NCBI GenBank assembly: GCA_031266175.1
Contig: JAISBN010000101.1
Location: 1 to 56,383, forward strand
Direction: 5' to 3'
Length of the DNA: 56,383 bases
Source of the DNA: Treponema sp.
GTDB lineage: Bacteria; Spirochaetota; Spirochaetia; Treponematales; Breznakiellaceae
The translations under genes were made by a program, and so were the position numbers. The notes beneath the pieces are model-generated. The model made no database searches, was not told the DNA's origin, and saw only the letters and a program-made list of their open reading frames with translations. Shown piece by piece: positions 1 to 9,100 of the stretch. Position 1 is the first letter of the stretch. Each line of letters starts with the position of its first letter.

Positions 1-107
1 AGGGTCTTGGCGCCGCGGTTGACGGGGAAGGCCTTATCACCCAGCTTGTTCCCTCCGTCGAGGTTTTGGAACAATGCCATGAACTGGGGAAACGGCTTGC
101 CGGATGA
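1..107 (+). CDS. C-terminal end of an unrecognised protein (partial)
   Basis: The window opens inside a reading frame (frame 3) that runs to TGA at 105-107. The visible residues read GLGAAVDGEGLITQLVPSVE and then VLEQCHELGKRLAG, an amphipathic helical tail with ordinary codon use. Both overlapping plus frames look less protein-like: one stops at once and the other reads on to 192 without family features. I do not recognise the family from 34 residues. No convincing terminator separates it from the convergent gene ending at 207. Confidence 0.45.
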   Translation, partial: GLGAAVDGEGLITQLVPSVEVLEQCHELGKRLAG

Positions 108-206
108 GGTCAAACGGATCATCCTAAATCATCTGGGCCCGGTCCTCCTGGACTTTAGCCTGCCCGCAGTCCGTTATGCGCCATTCCGTTAAAGGCGGTT
201 TTGCCG

Positions 207-1463
207 TCAGTCGAAGGGTATCCCCATCCATTTGGTAATTTCGCTGTAGTTTTCCCCGATAAGGCCCAGGGCGACGGGGGCGGTGGTTTCCGCCACCAGC
301 CAGCGGATCTCCCTGTTGCTGCCGTCTTCCATGGGAAAGCGGGCGCCCTGACCGGGGATGTCCGCCAGGCCCATGGCGTGGCTCAGCTCCCGGGACACCA
401 TGATTGCCGCGGGAATGGCGGCCTGTTCCAGGATGATTGCCCAGAGCATGGCCCGGCTGTCGCAGTCCCCCCGGCCTTCCCGGACAGCGGTAACTAGGTC
501 CACAAAATCGGTTCCCAGCAGATCCCGCTCGTAGGTAAAGCCCTGGATCCATTCCAGAGCTTTTGAGGCGACCACGGCCGCCTCTTCGGACCTGGTTCCC
601 AGCCTGTCCGCCTCCTCCGGTTTAATCCCCTCTCCGCTGGGTCCCGGAACGGAATTGTTCCAGCTCCGTTCCAGGATAAAGGCGGCGTCCTCCAGGCGGC
701 TGAAGGAATCTTTAAAGATCGCCCGGTAAAACCGTTTCCATGCTTCCTGGCCCAGGGGGGAATCCAGGTACAGCTTCATCACCGAAAATTCCCGTTCCAC
801 CACGGACCGGGCGGCGGCGGCGTCGTTTTCCCTGAAAAAAGCTTCCAGCGGGGAATTGGCAAGCTTTTCCCTTTTCCAAATCCCCCGGGGGTGGAGATAT
901 TCGGTGATCGCCCCGGGGAGGCGGCGGTCGCCTTCCCCTCCTTCAATGGAATCAAGAATTGAAAAATGAAGATCCCGCAGTTCCGGCCTGTCCGGCCCGT
1001 AGGCTATGGCGGCCAGAAGGGGCTTGACCCGTTGGGCTTCCCCGCCGGAGGGATTGGTTATCCGGCCTTCCTGCTCCAGCTGGATACAGAGAGCCCGGCC
1101 GGTAAAGCGGGCGTTCCTCCCCCCAGGGGCCCCCTGGGTGGTAAAGTCCAGATCTATCAGGACCGTTTCTTTTTCGTTATAGGTAAAACTGTGTTTTTGG
1201 CCCCGGTTGGCAAGTTTTTTTTCCACCTCCTCCGCCAGAAGAAGGACGGAGTCTTTATCCGTATATACCGCCAGGTCCAGGAAAGTGCCGAAGGGGGAAA
1301 CAAAGGAAAACCGGTTTTTCCCGTCGCCGCCGGAAAGCTCGTACCCTTCGGGCAGATCAAGCCTGAATCCCCAGGTGGGGGAATAAAGCGGCTCCGCCCC
1401 CAGGGAGAGAAGCGTCACCAGCGCGAAGACCGGTATAAGTATTCTTCTTTTCATGTCTTCCAT
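207..1463 (-). CDS. Secreted transglutaminase-like (papain-fold) protein
   Basis: A 418-residue protein with an N-terminal signal peptide (basic MKRR, hydrophobic stretch, then GAEP) and a long undescribed periplasmic region. The C-terminal third resembles a transglutaminase-like cysteine-hydrolase domain: the motif GRGDCDSRA places Cys334, His362 lies in ELSHAMG, and WLVAETT supplies the acidic partner position. Proteins of this kind may act as peptidases or be inactive binding modules; the substrate is unknown. The start is uncertain: ATG at 1463 has no ribosome site, and an in-frame ATG at 1454 (MKRRIL) begins a better signal peptide and lies 7 nt after a TATAAT box, which fits a leaderless mRNA. 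It is divergent from the pseudouridine synthase gene at 1485. Confidence 0.7.
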   Translation of the reverse strand: MEDMKRRILIPVFALVTLLSLGAEPLYSPTWGFRLDLPEGYELSGGDGKNRFSFVSPFGTFLDLAVYTDKDSVLLLAEEVEKKLANRGQKHSFTYNEKETVLIDLDFTTQGAPGGRNARFTGRALCIQLEQEGRITNPSGGEAQRVKPLLAAIAYGPDRPELRDLHFSILDSIEGGEGDRRLPGAITEYLHPRGIWKREKLANSPLEAFFRENDAAAARSVVEREFSVMKLYLDSPLGQEAWKRFYRAIFKDSFSRLEDAAFILERSWNNSVPGPSGEGIKPEEADRLGTRSEEAAVVASKALEWIQGFTYERDLLGTDFVDLVTAVREGRGDCDSRAMLWAIILEQAAIPAAIMVSRELSHAMGLADIPGQGARFPMEDGSNREIRWLVAETTAPVALGLIGENYSEITKWMGIPFD

Positions 1464-1467
1464 TATA
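1462..1467 (-). promoter_or_regulatory. Candidate -10 box (TATAAT) for the transglutaminase-like gene
   Basis: On the minus strand TATAAT overlaps the first possible ATG (1463) and ends 7 nt before the second ATG (1454). Transcription would begin at about the second ATG. The -35 region (TTTCAT, 17 nt upstream) is poor, so this is a weak call. Confidence 0.3.
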
Positions 1468-1484
1468 TAATAGGGAGAGGGCTT

Positions 1485-2198
1485 ATGAAAGGTTACGGGA
1501 TTTTATACGAAGACGGGGAGCTTTTGGTTCTGGACAAACCCGCGGGCTTGAGCGTCCAGGGGGGAAAGGGGATAACCATATCCCTGGACGAACTTTTGAC
1601 CCGGGACTATCATCCCCGGCCCCATTTGGTTCACCGGCTTGACAGGGATACCTCCGGCGTCCTCCTTACCGCCAAAACTCCGGCCTCCGCGGCCCGGTGC
1701 GCGGCTTTTTTTGACCGGTCCTCCGGGGGCCTGATCAAGCGCTATGCCGCGGTCTGCGCCGGAATTCTTCCAGAAAAGGGGGTCATCACCGAAACCCTCC
1801 CGGTAAAGGGGCGTTCCGAAGGAAGGGGGCTGCCGGCCCGGACAAACTATACCCGCCTCGGCCTTTCCCCCGATCCGGGCCCCTTTTCCCTGGCGGAACT
1901 TGTGCCCGCCACGGGCCGCACGCACCAGATCCGCCGCCACCTGGCCGGGACGGGCTGTCCCGTCCTGGGGGACGACAAGTACGGCGATTTTGCCCTGAAC
2001 CGGGAACTGAGAAAAAGCCGCGGCCTTAAGCGGATGCTGCTCCATGCCCGCTCCCTCTACCTCCCCGATCCCCTGATCCGGGGAGGCAGGGAAATTGCCG
2101 CCCCCCTGCCGGATTATTTTAAGGATTTCCTGGAATTCCTGGAAATCCGGCCTGATTTCCCGGAAACCCCGGAACAACCACGGACAGACGCAGGCTAA
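1485..2198 (+). CDS. RluA-family RNA pseudouridine synthase
   Basis: A 237-residue pseudouridine synthase that would convert uridine to pseudouridine in rRNA or tRNA. The catalytic motif HRLDRDTSG places Asp53, and the downstream ELVPATGRTHQIRRHL is the conserved RluA/RluC/RluD motif. There is no N-terminal S4 domain, so it is closer to the short RluA-type enzymes; the target uridine cannot be told from sequence. ATG 1485 is chosen because GGGAGAGG stands just upstream and the protein begins directly with the family's YEDGELLVLDKPAG; the open frame further upstream is the shadow of the opposite gene. The last residues (PRTDAG, stop) are encoded by the first copy of the ACGGACAGAC repeat, so the repeat seems to supply the stop codon. 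Confidence 0.88.
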   Translation: MKGYGILYEDGELLVLDKPAGLSVQGGKGITISLDELLTRDYHPRPHLVHRLDRDTSGVLLTAKTPASAARCAAFFDRSSGGLIKRYAAVCAGILPEKGVITETLPVKGRSEGRGLPARTNYTRLGLSPDPGPFSLAELVPATGRTHQIRRHLAGTGCPVLGDDKYGDFALNRELRKSRGLKRMLLHARSLYLPDPLIRGGREIAAPLPDYFKDFLEFLEIRPDFPETPEQPRTDAG

Positions 2199-2300
2199 CA
2201 CGGACCTGTTGTTTCAATTCCATGCTTTTGTCCGTTCTGTCCGTGAGGGTCCGTGGTTAATTTTACCACGGACAGACACAGACCAACACGGACAAAATAT
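2178..2300. repeat. Dispersed ACGGACAGAC-type repeat, three sub-copies
   Basis: Copy A (2179-2207, direct) overlaps the end of the pseudouridine synthase gene. Copy B (2228-2258) is inverted. Copy C (2265-2297) carries the core ACCACGGACAGACACAGACC followed by AACACGGACAAAATATAAA. B and C meet as a palindrome: GTCCGTGGT at 2250-2258 pairs with ACCACGGAC. The same core recurs at 16939-16998 and 55609-55644. Confidence 0.85.
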
Positions 2301-2386
2301 AAAGAGGAAGTCTTTTGTCACCAGAGGAAGTCTTTTAGCCGCGAAAAGAAGTCTTTTAATCCCGAAAAGAGCTCTTTTAATCGCCA
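2301..2386. repeat. 21-nt tandem array 1 (four units)
   Basis: Four units share the block GAAGTCTTTT or GAGCTCTTTT at spacings of 20, 21 and 21 nt; the last contains the dyad AAAAGAGCTCTTTT. The array sits between direct copy C and inverted copy D of the ACGGACAGAC repeat, so the ends form a loose inverted repeat. A reading frame crosses it but has no start signal or family resemblance. It covers most of the roughly 300-nt gap between the pseudouridine synthase and DUF4912 genes. Confidence 0.8.
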
Positions 2387-2402
2387 AATCTGAAACCTAA
2401 AA

Positions 2403-2470
2403 GTCCGTGTTTGTCCGAGAGGTCTGTGGTTAAATTCTTACATTTAGGGAGCGGTTTTGTCCGTGTTCGA
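2403..2470. repeat. Inverted copy of the ACGGACAGAC repeat
   Basis: GTCCGTGTTTGTCCG followed by GGTCTGTGGTTAAATT is the reverse complement form of the repeat core, and a shorter TTGTCCGTGTTCGAC follows at about 2457. Together with copy C it brackets array 1. Confidence 0.7.
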
Positions 2471-2503
2471 CCCCGGAAACGCGTCCTGCCCTTGACAAAG
2501 GGA

Positions 2504-3157
2504 ATGTATTTTTTTCATGATCAACCGGATATGATCGGTCAGGAAGCGGCGGCATTTAAAACGCGTCTGGAAAGTCTTACCACCAGGGAACTGTTAACCC
2601 TGGCGGATCAGTCGGGCATCGACATACCCCCGGATCTGGACCGGCCTTTTATCATCCGGGAACTGCTGGACAACGCCTGGGACGAAGATTTCTCCGAACC
2701 CCTGGCGGAACAGCCGGATATGAAGACCGTTTCCCTGCCAAAACAGTACCATATCACTTTTCTGGAGGTTTTGCCCCGGGATCCCCGGTGGGTGTTTGCG
2801 TTCTGGGAGATAAAGATCCAGGACCGGGAGTACTATGAAGGCATGTCCCGTTTTGAAGGATACGCCCTGCGGATTGTGGAACTGAAAGACGGCAAGGCGG
2901 CGGAATCCTTTGTTATTCCCGTGGAAACCGGCGACAGTTCCTGGTATGTGGGGTTTCCCCCCGGCGGCGGCATGTTCCGCCTTGAATTGTTTGTCCGGGG
3001 GTCCGGTGTTTCCCTGGCGGTTTCCCGGCGGTTTACCCTTCCCCGGTTTTTGAACGGCGGCGAGGAGTTTCTGGCCCGGCCGCTGGTACAGCTTTCCGGG
3101 GCGGCGGATTTTGCCGTCCTCCGTAATATCGACCGGGCTTCCCGTCTTCGCGTATGA
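2504..3157 (+). CDS. DUF4912 domain protein
   Basis: About 217 residues. The segment from roughly residue 85 reads YHITFLEVLPRDPRWVFAFW, a clear DUF4912 signature (a small fold in which P-R-D-P-x-W-x-x-x-x-W is conserved); the N-terminal part (LTTRELLTLADQSGIDIP) resembles a Rho-N/SAP-like helical module. Function is unknown. The stop overlaps the start of the GH57 branching enzyme by ATGA, so the two are probably translationally coupled and this protein may serve glycogen metabolism. The start is uncertain: ATG 2504 and ATG 2531 are both possible, and the open frame extends to 2411 through repeat sequence, which I exclude. Confidence 0.72.
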   Translation: MYFFHDQPDMIGQEAAAFKTRLESLTTRELLTLADQSGIDIPPDLDRPFIIRELLDNAWDEDFSEPLAEQPDMKTVSLPKQYHITFLEVLPRDPRWVFAFWEIKIQDREYYEGMSRFEGYALRIVELKDGKAAESFVIPVETGDSSWYVGFPPGGGMFRLELFVRGSGVSLAVSRRFTLPRFLNGGEEFLARPLVQLSGAADFAVLRNIDRASRLRV

Positions 3158-4737
3158 ACCGGAACGGTACGCTTTCCATCGTTATCCATGCCCACCATCC
3201 CTTTGTTCCCGGGGAAGAAGGACGGATAAGCGCCGGGGAACAGAATTTTTTTGAATCCCTGTCTGAAACGTACATACCCCTTTTGATGCTCTTCGACAGC
3301 CTGGAACGGGACGGGGTTCCCTTCAGGCTTTCCATGGCGCTGTCCCCCTCGTTCTGTTCCATGCTTCACAGCAGAAAACGGATGGGAAGGTACCTGGCCT
3401 GGCTGGAAAGGCGGATAGCCTTCGGCGATGAAGAGCTTAAACGCTGCAAATCCCGGCCCGAGCTTTTTCTGGCGGAATTTTACCGTGACCAGGATCTGGA
3501 ACGGAGGGATTTTTTGACCCTCCGCTGCGGCATGAACCCGCTGGGGGCCTTTGACGGTTTTCAGAAAAGGGGACGGCTGGAATTCCTTACCAGTTCCGCC
3601 ACCCACGCTTTTTTGCCCTTTTATGTCTCCATGGGGGAGGCGCTCCGCGCCCAGATAGAAACGGCCCTGGTCCACCACCGGCACTACCTGGGAAAAAACG
3701 CCGCCGGTTTCTGGCTGCCCGAATTGGGCTGGACCGGGGCCCTGGGATCGTACCTCCGGGCCTATCATTTTACCTATACCGTGGCGGATACCCACGCCCT
3801 GGTTTTGGGCAGCCCCCCCGCCCGGGGAGGATCCTTCCGTCCGGTTAAAACCCCCGATGGGCTGATAGTCTTTGGCCGGGATATTACCGCCCGGAAGGAT
3901 ATGGCGGACCTGGCCGCTTCCCGGACCGGGGTGTACCGGAATTCTTTCCTGGACGCGGGGTATGAACTCCCGGTCCAGGCCCTAAAATCCCTCATGGGAA
4001 CCGAAAACAGCCGCTGTTCCACCGGATACCGGTACCGGTCCGGGGAGGGGGGCCTCTACGATCCCCGAAAGGCCCGGGAAGCCGCCGCGGAAGACGCGCT
4101 CCGCTTTCTGCAGCTACGCCTTTCCCGGCTGGAACAGGCCCGCGGCTGCCTGGACGCGGAGCCCATCAGCCTCTGGACCTTTGACGCCGGCGATCTGGGC
4201 TGTTTCTGGTATGAGGGAACAGTCTTTTTGGAAACCCTGATCCGGGAAATTGCCCGCAGGAAAGACTGCTGTACCCTGCTGACCCCCGAAGATTATCTGG
4301 ACGGCGCCGGTTCTTCCTTTGAGGTGACCGAGCCGGATTTTTCCTCCTCCCTTCCCGACGGATACGGCGGTATTCTGCTGGACGCCTCCAACGACTGGAT
4401 TTACCGGCATATTTTCCGTTCCGTCCAGCGCATGGTAGAAATGACCGGCCGTTTTCCCGGAGACACGGGCCTTAAAGAGCGGGCCCTGAATCAGGCCGCC
4501 CGGGAGATCCTGCTGGCCCAAAGTACGGACTGGACCAAGCCCGTCAATCCCCAGTGGAAGGATAGGATGGACCGGTTTTACGCGGGGGAGGAGCTGGAAG
4601 GGGCTTTACGGAATTTTACGACGATTTACGAAGCCCTGGGGAGCAACCATATCAGTACCGAATGGCTTACCGCCCTGGAAAAACGCCATAACCTGTTTCC
4701 CTGTATTAATTACCGGGTGTTTGGAAAGAAGGAGTAG
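3154..4737 (+). CDS. GH57 family 1,4-alpha-glucan branching enzyme
   Basis: A 527-residue glycoside hydrolase family 57 protein, the length expected for branching enzymes with a C-terminal DUF1957-type helical domain. Region 1 is HAHHPFV (His12, His14); region 2 LEFLTSSATHAFLPF; region 3 GFWLPELGW, where Glu190 is the expected nucleophile; region 4 LWTFDAGDLGCFWYEG, where Asp344 is the expected acid/base. These match the branching-enzyme subfamily rather than amylopullulanases, though region 3 has Leu-Gly where Cys-Gly or Cys-Ala is more usual. It would introduce alpha-1,6 branches into glycogen in the cytoplasm. There is no signal peptide. The start overlaps the DUF4912 stop by 4 nt. No terminator is visible in the 28 nt before the convergent UPF0164 gene. 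Confidence 0.85.
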   Translation: MNRNGTLSIVIHAHHPFVPGEEGRISAGEQNFFESLSETYIPLLMLFDSLERDGVPFRLSMALSPSFCSMLHSRKRMGRYLAWLERRIAFGDEELKRCKSRPELFLAEFYRDQDLERRDFLTLRCGMNPLGAFDGFQKRGRLEFLTSSATHAFLPFYVSMGEALRAQIETALVHHRHYLGKNAAGFWLPELGWTGALGSYLRAYHFTYTVADTHALVLGSPPARGGSFRPVKTPDGLIVFGRDITARKDMADLAASRTGVYRNSFLDAGYELPVQALKSLMGTENSRCSTGYRYRSGEGGLYDPRKAREAAAEDALRFLQLRLSRLEQARGCLDAEPISLWTFDAGDLGCFWYEGTVFLETLIREIARRKDCCTLLTPEDYLDGAGSSFEVTEPDFSSSLPDGYGGILLDASNDWIYRHIFRSVQRMVEMTGRFPGDTGLKERALNQAAREILLAQSTDWTKPVNPQWKDRMDRFYAGEELEGALRNFTTIYEALGSNHISTEWLTALEKRHNLFPCINYRVFGKKE

Positions 4738-4765
4738 GACGCCGCGGCCCGGAGCGCTTACCGCT

Positions 4766-6049
4766 TTACTCGTAGGTATCCAGGCTTTGCATGGTCTGGA
4801 TGCGGTCGTCCAGGGCATCGGTGCCCCCGATAAGGGCGATTCCTTCCCTGGCGGGATCGAATCTGGAATTCAGGGTCAGGGCTTCTTCCCAGTAGGATCT
4901 GGCATCCTGGTAATTCCCCTGGGCATAGGAGTCCAGCCCGGAAAGGTACAGGGAGTCCACCTTGTCCCTGGTTTCCTGCCTGCCCTGATCCCCGAAATTA
5001 AAGCGGATCCCCAGGCTGACCCTGTTGAGGGGGGTTATCTGGGTTAAAAGATCCAGGGAATAATTCATATCCAGGGCTATTTTTCCCAGGTTGACGGCGC
5101 TTCCTATGGTAACCCGGTAGCCGCCGTAGCGGCCCAGAAGGCCCGCCCGCATGGAAAGGAATTCGGTAATATCCACGTTAAGCCCCGCGGCCCAGTAGGG
5201 CTTTTCCGACAGGGAAATATCCTGCATGTTCATGGGGAGGGTAAAGTCAAAATCCAGGGTCAGGGGCCGGATGGGCTTGTAGGCCAGGGCCGCGGTCATC
5301 GAAGTGGGCAGGGGTTCCCCCTTGGCCGGAGGTCCCAGATTGCGGACTACCAGGGCGACGGAGGTGTTTTTGTCCCTGGCGGTGTAGAACTTGAACAGGT
5401 TAAACCGGGTCAGGGCGCCCAGGTCCACCATGGCCATGACCGCGGACTGGGACAGCCCCGACCCGGAAATAAGCTGGCCCGAGTTGTTCCCCTTGTCGTC
5501 GGCGTCCGAATAATCGGGCATAAACCGGGCGGCCCCCTTGATGTTGGCCCCGACGGAAACCCCGGAAAAGTAGTAGCCCGCCAGAAAATTGTAGGACACG
5601 TTCAGGGTCGCCACCATTTCGGAATAATAGCCCTTGGAAACCCGCTCGCCGTACATATTGTATTCGGAAAAGGGAGTGTACAGCCATTTGATGCCCGCCC
5701 CGTATCCCAGGTCCTTAAAGCGGGAGGCAAAAACGATGGATTCCACCTTGGTATCGGCTATCCAGTTATTGTGGAACACCCCCAGTTCGGTAAAGGCAAG
5801 CATCGAGGACCCCGCGGGGTTCCACTCGATAAAGGTTAAATCGTCGGCCAGGGCGGTAAAGGCGGTTCCCATCCCTTCGGCCCGGCCTCCCATGGGAACC
5901 AGCAGGACCGGGAAAGAAGTAAGACCCGCGTTGTCGTCCGCTTTGTAGATGCTGGAGATGGAGCCGTACGCGTCCTCGTTAAAATCCAGCGCGGCGGCGG
6001 AAAGTACGGCGAGGAAAATCATCCATGACACGACAAGTAGTTTCTTCAT
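4766..6049 (-). CDS. UPF0164 (FadL-like) outer-membrane protein with C-terminal TPR
   Basis: A 427-residue protein with a cleavable signal peptide (MKKLLVVSWMIFLAVLSAAA). The body matches the treponemal UPF0164 family, FadL-like beta-barrels: GGRAEGMGTAFTALADDLTF is the conserved hatch-like segment, followed by alternating strands. The barrel ends near IRFNFGDQ and a short TPR-like helical tail follows (YLSGLDSYAQGNYQDARSYW). The family is predicted to import hydrophobic nutrients such as long-chain fatty acids. It is divergent from the TPR-SpoIIE genes; from memory T. pallidum has the same neighbourhood (TP0854-TP0856). The minus-strand -10 candidate lies 5-7 nt before the ATG and there is no ribosome site. 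Confidence 0.82.
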   Translation of the reverse strand: MKKLLVVSWMIFLAVLSAAALDFNEDAYGSISSIYKADDNAGLTSFPVLLVPMGGRAEGMGTAFTALADDLTFIEWNPAGSSMLAFTELGVFHNNWIADTKVESIVFASRFKDLGYGAGIKWLYTPFSEYNMYGERVSKGYYSEMVATLNVSYNFLAGYYFSGVSVGANIKGAARFMPDYSDADDKGNNSGQLISGSGLSQSAVMAMVDLGALTRFNLFKFYTARDKNTSVALVVRNLGPPAKGEPLPTSMTAALAYKPIRPLTLDFDFTLPMNMQDISLSEKPYWAAGLNVDITEFLSMRAGLLGRYGGYRVTIGSAVNLGKIALDMNYSLDLLTQITPLNRVSLGIRFNFGDQGRQETRDKVDSLYLSGLDSYAQGNYQDARSYWEEALTLNSRFDPAREGIALIGGTDALDDRIQTMQSLDTYE

Positions 6050-6054
6050 ACTCT

Positions 6055-6105
6055 ATAATATATATCGGAACTCCAATTGTTTCCTATCATATTATTTATT
6101 ATAGT
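6055..6105. promoter_or_regulatory. Divergent promoter region between the FadL-like and TPR genes
   Basis: An AT-rich gap in otherwise GC-rich DNA. Plus strand: TTGTTT (6077-6082), 17-nt spacer, TATAGT (6100-6105), giving a leader of about 36 nt before ATG 6148. Minus strand: TATTAT (6055-6060) or TATATT (6057-6062) directly before ATG 6049, with weak -35 matches. Confidence 0.5.
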
Positions 6106-6147
6106 GTTATAGTTGGTCAACCGATAGTTAAAATAAGGTACCGCTTT

Positions 6148-9100
6148 ATGTTGAAAAACCGCCCCGGAAGGCGGAAACGCCCCTGGCCGCCCGGTCCGGG
6201 GCACTGGCTCCGTCTGGCGGCTGTTGTCCTTTCTCTTGCAGCCGCCGTCCCCGCCCTTTACGGGAGGGGACAGCAGGAGGATGCGTTAGCCAGGGCGGAC
6301 GAACTGATTGCGGCCAAACGGTACAACGAGGCCCTGGGGATCTTAAGCGAGTACGCCAGGCAGAATCCCAAAAGTTTTGACAGCGCCCAGTCCCGGATCA
6401 AGCGGATCATGCAGGCCAAGGACGACTATAACCTTACCGCCCAGAAACTTCTTACCGAAATGGAAAAAGAAACCCCCGATGCCGAGCTGATCCTTGCCCT
6501 GACCAACTACCTCTACGAACTGGATCCCCAGCGGATTACCGAAACCCAGGAGGTTATCGCCCGGATCCGGGAAGCGGCCCTGTTCAGGTCCAACCAGCGG
6601 CGGCTGGACCGGATCCTTACCCAGGGGCAGGCCCTGATTGCCCGGGGAGAGTATGCCGAAGCCCTCCGGACCTATGCCGGGGGGCTGGACATATACCAGG
6701 CCGAATTTTTTACCGGGGGCTACGGCGCGGCCATGGAAAACCGGGCCCGGCAGGGCATCTCCAGCCTGACCGCCAATACCGCCCTCTTCAGCTCCATATC
6801 CGCTTCCCTTTTGGATGCGGTGGACAATCTTGCGGCCCTGGAAAACCAGGGCATAGGACCCCAGAATCTGACCGTCTACCGGAACGCCTATAACCGGGTG
6901 GGGGCGGAAATAGACCGGCTGACGAATCTGCGGGACGTCTATGCCGGAACCGCTTCGGCGTTCCGGGAAGACCTGGACCAGATCCATTCCGCCAGTCCCC
7001 GGGGGGGGGACAGAAATTTCCTTGCCTTCGCGGCCCGGCTGATGGACGGCCGCGGCGACGACCCGGAAGACGGCATGCTGGGGATCTTTGACGCCGTGTG
7101 GAACCGGGCGGTTCCCCGGGCCAGGGATCTTCTGGACGCCAAGTCGGGTTCGGTATACGCCGCCGCCCTGGACGAGGCCCGGGCCAGTGATTACGGCGGA
7201 ATAGGAAGCCGGGCGGAGGTTCTTGCGGGGTACGCTTCTTTTCCGGTGGATCTGGAAACCCGCTGGACCCGTTACGATACCAGTTCCCCCAAGCCGGCCC
7301 TCTTTGGCGAGGCCGTTCCTCCGGGAGAGGAGGGGAAGTATCTGAAATTCCGGGCCCTGGCGGAAACCGCCGGGTATCTGGGGACCCTGGGACAGCTGGG
7401 AATCCGGTTTGACGCGGTGGAGCAGCGGGATACGGTAGCCCTCTGGAGGAGCGGGGGAAATCCCGACGAGCTTATCCGGGCGGAGCAGTCCAATACCGCC
7501 CAGCTCCGCCAGATCCGGCAGGAAGCCCAGAATCTGGTGGAGCTTATCCGGCGGGAAACCGGGGAATACAATACCATGGACGGCAGGTACCCCGGTTCGG
7601 GGGCGGTGGAGTATATTAACGGAGTCAGCGGCATCGCCGCGGATTTTGCCAACGGCATTAAAATACAGGAAGATGATTCGGCGGCCCGGCGCTTTACCAT
7701 TGCCAACGGCATGATTGAGGGCCAGATCCGGCAGCGGGAAACCGAATTCCAACAGGGTTCCGCCCTGGTGGAAGGAACTTTGCGGGAGGGCTATCTGGCC
7801 CGGCGTCCCGCGGAAGGGGCGGAACTGCTTACCCGGATGGACGGGACCCTTGAGACAGACCGCCAGGCCCTGCAGGGCCTTATGAACCAGTATGCCGCCG
7901 AACCCCCCGAAGTCCAGTCCGCCGGCCAGGTCCTGTCCCTGCGGGGCGAGGCCCAGGCCCTGCAGACCCGTCTGGAGGGCCTCCGTTCCCAGGGCCGGTC
8001 CCTGGCCGCCACCGCCCGGTCCCTGGCGGCCCAGGCGGAAGCCCTGCGGACCGAAGGCAGCAGGACCTTTGCCGCGGCCCAGGCGGCGCTCGGCCAGGAA
8101 GACTTTGACGCCGCCGAAAACCGGCTGGATCAGGCGATAATCGCCTATGACCGTTCCCTGGAACTGGAGGACGACGAAGCCGCCAGGAACCAGCGGGATA
8201 CCGCCATTCCCCTCCTGTCGGCGGAAATAACCCAGCGTTTGAACGAAGCGGTTTTCCGGGACGTGGAGAACCTGATAACCCAGATAAGCGAATCCTATTT
8301 CAGGGGCGATTTTGATCAGGCGGAAAACCTCGTAACCCGGGCGCTCAACCGCTGGCGGAGAACCCAGACGGTGGATAACCCCGAAATAGCGTACTGGCGG
8401 CGGATGATTCAGACGGGCCAGCGTTCGGGCCGGACCATCCTGCCCACCGCTCCCCTCTACGCGGAGATGAGCCAGCTTTTAAGCGAAGCCCAGAAAAACT
8501 ATGAGGAAGGGCGGGAGCTGATTGGTCCTTCCCGCACTGATGGGATAAAGAAGCTGGAACAGGCCCGGCAGAATATCCAGAAAGTCAAGCTGGTATATCC
8601 CATGAACGAGGAAGCGGGGCTGCTGGATCTGCAGATAGACCAGGTGTCGGATCCCCCGGGTTTTGCGAGAACCTTTGAAACAAAGGTTAATACCGCCGTG
8701 GCGGGATGCCGGCAGCGGAGTATCCAGGCCTATTCGGATCTGCTCAACCTCTTCAAAATTAACCCCAATTACCCGAACAGGGCGGCGATTATCAACCAGG
8801 CGGAAATTGACGTGGGGATGCGTCCGAGACCGCCCAGTGAGGAACAGCTGGCCCAGTCCCGGGAATTGACCTCCGCCGCGGGGTCCATCGTCGCCTCCGG
8901 AAATATGGCCAGGATGGAAGAGGCCCGGGGCTACTTACGGGAGGCAATCGAGCTTAATCCCGGCAATCAGGAGGCAAAAAACCTCTTTAACCAGGCTTCT
9001 ACCCTTATTGTGGTGTCGGCGCTGAGGTTGGATCCCGAATCGCAGCAGCTCTTTAACCAGGCTTCCCAGCTGATAGCCCAGCAGAACGGCGTGGCGGCGC

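Noticed and set aside
966-1484. N-terminal extension of the pseudouridine synthase to 966.
   Set aside because: This part is the shadow of the opposite transglutaminase-like gene; ATG 1485 has the ribosome site and family start.
2095-2400. 101-residue plus frame through array 1.
   Set aside because: It is a shadow of the pseudouridine synthase end followed by repeat sequence.
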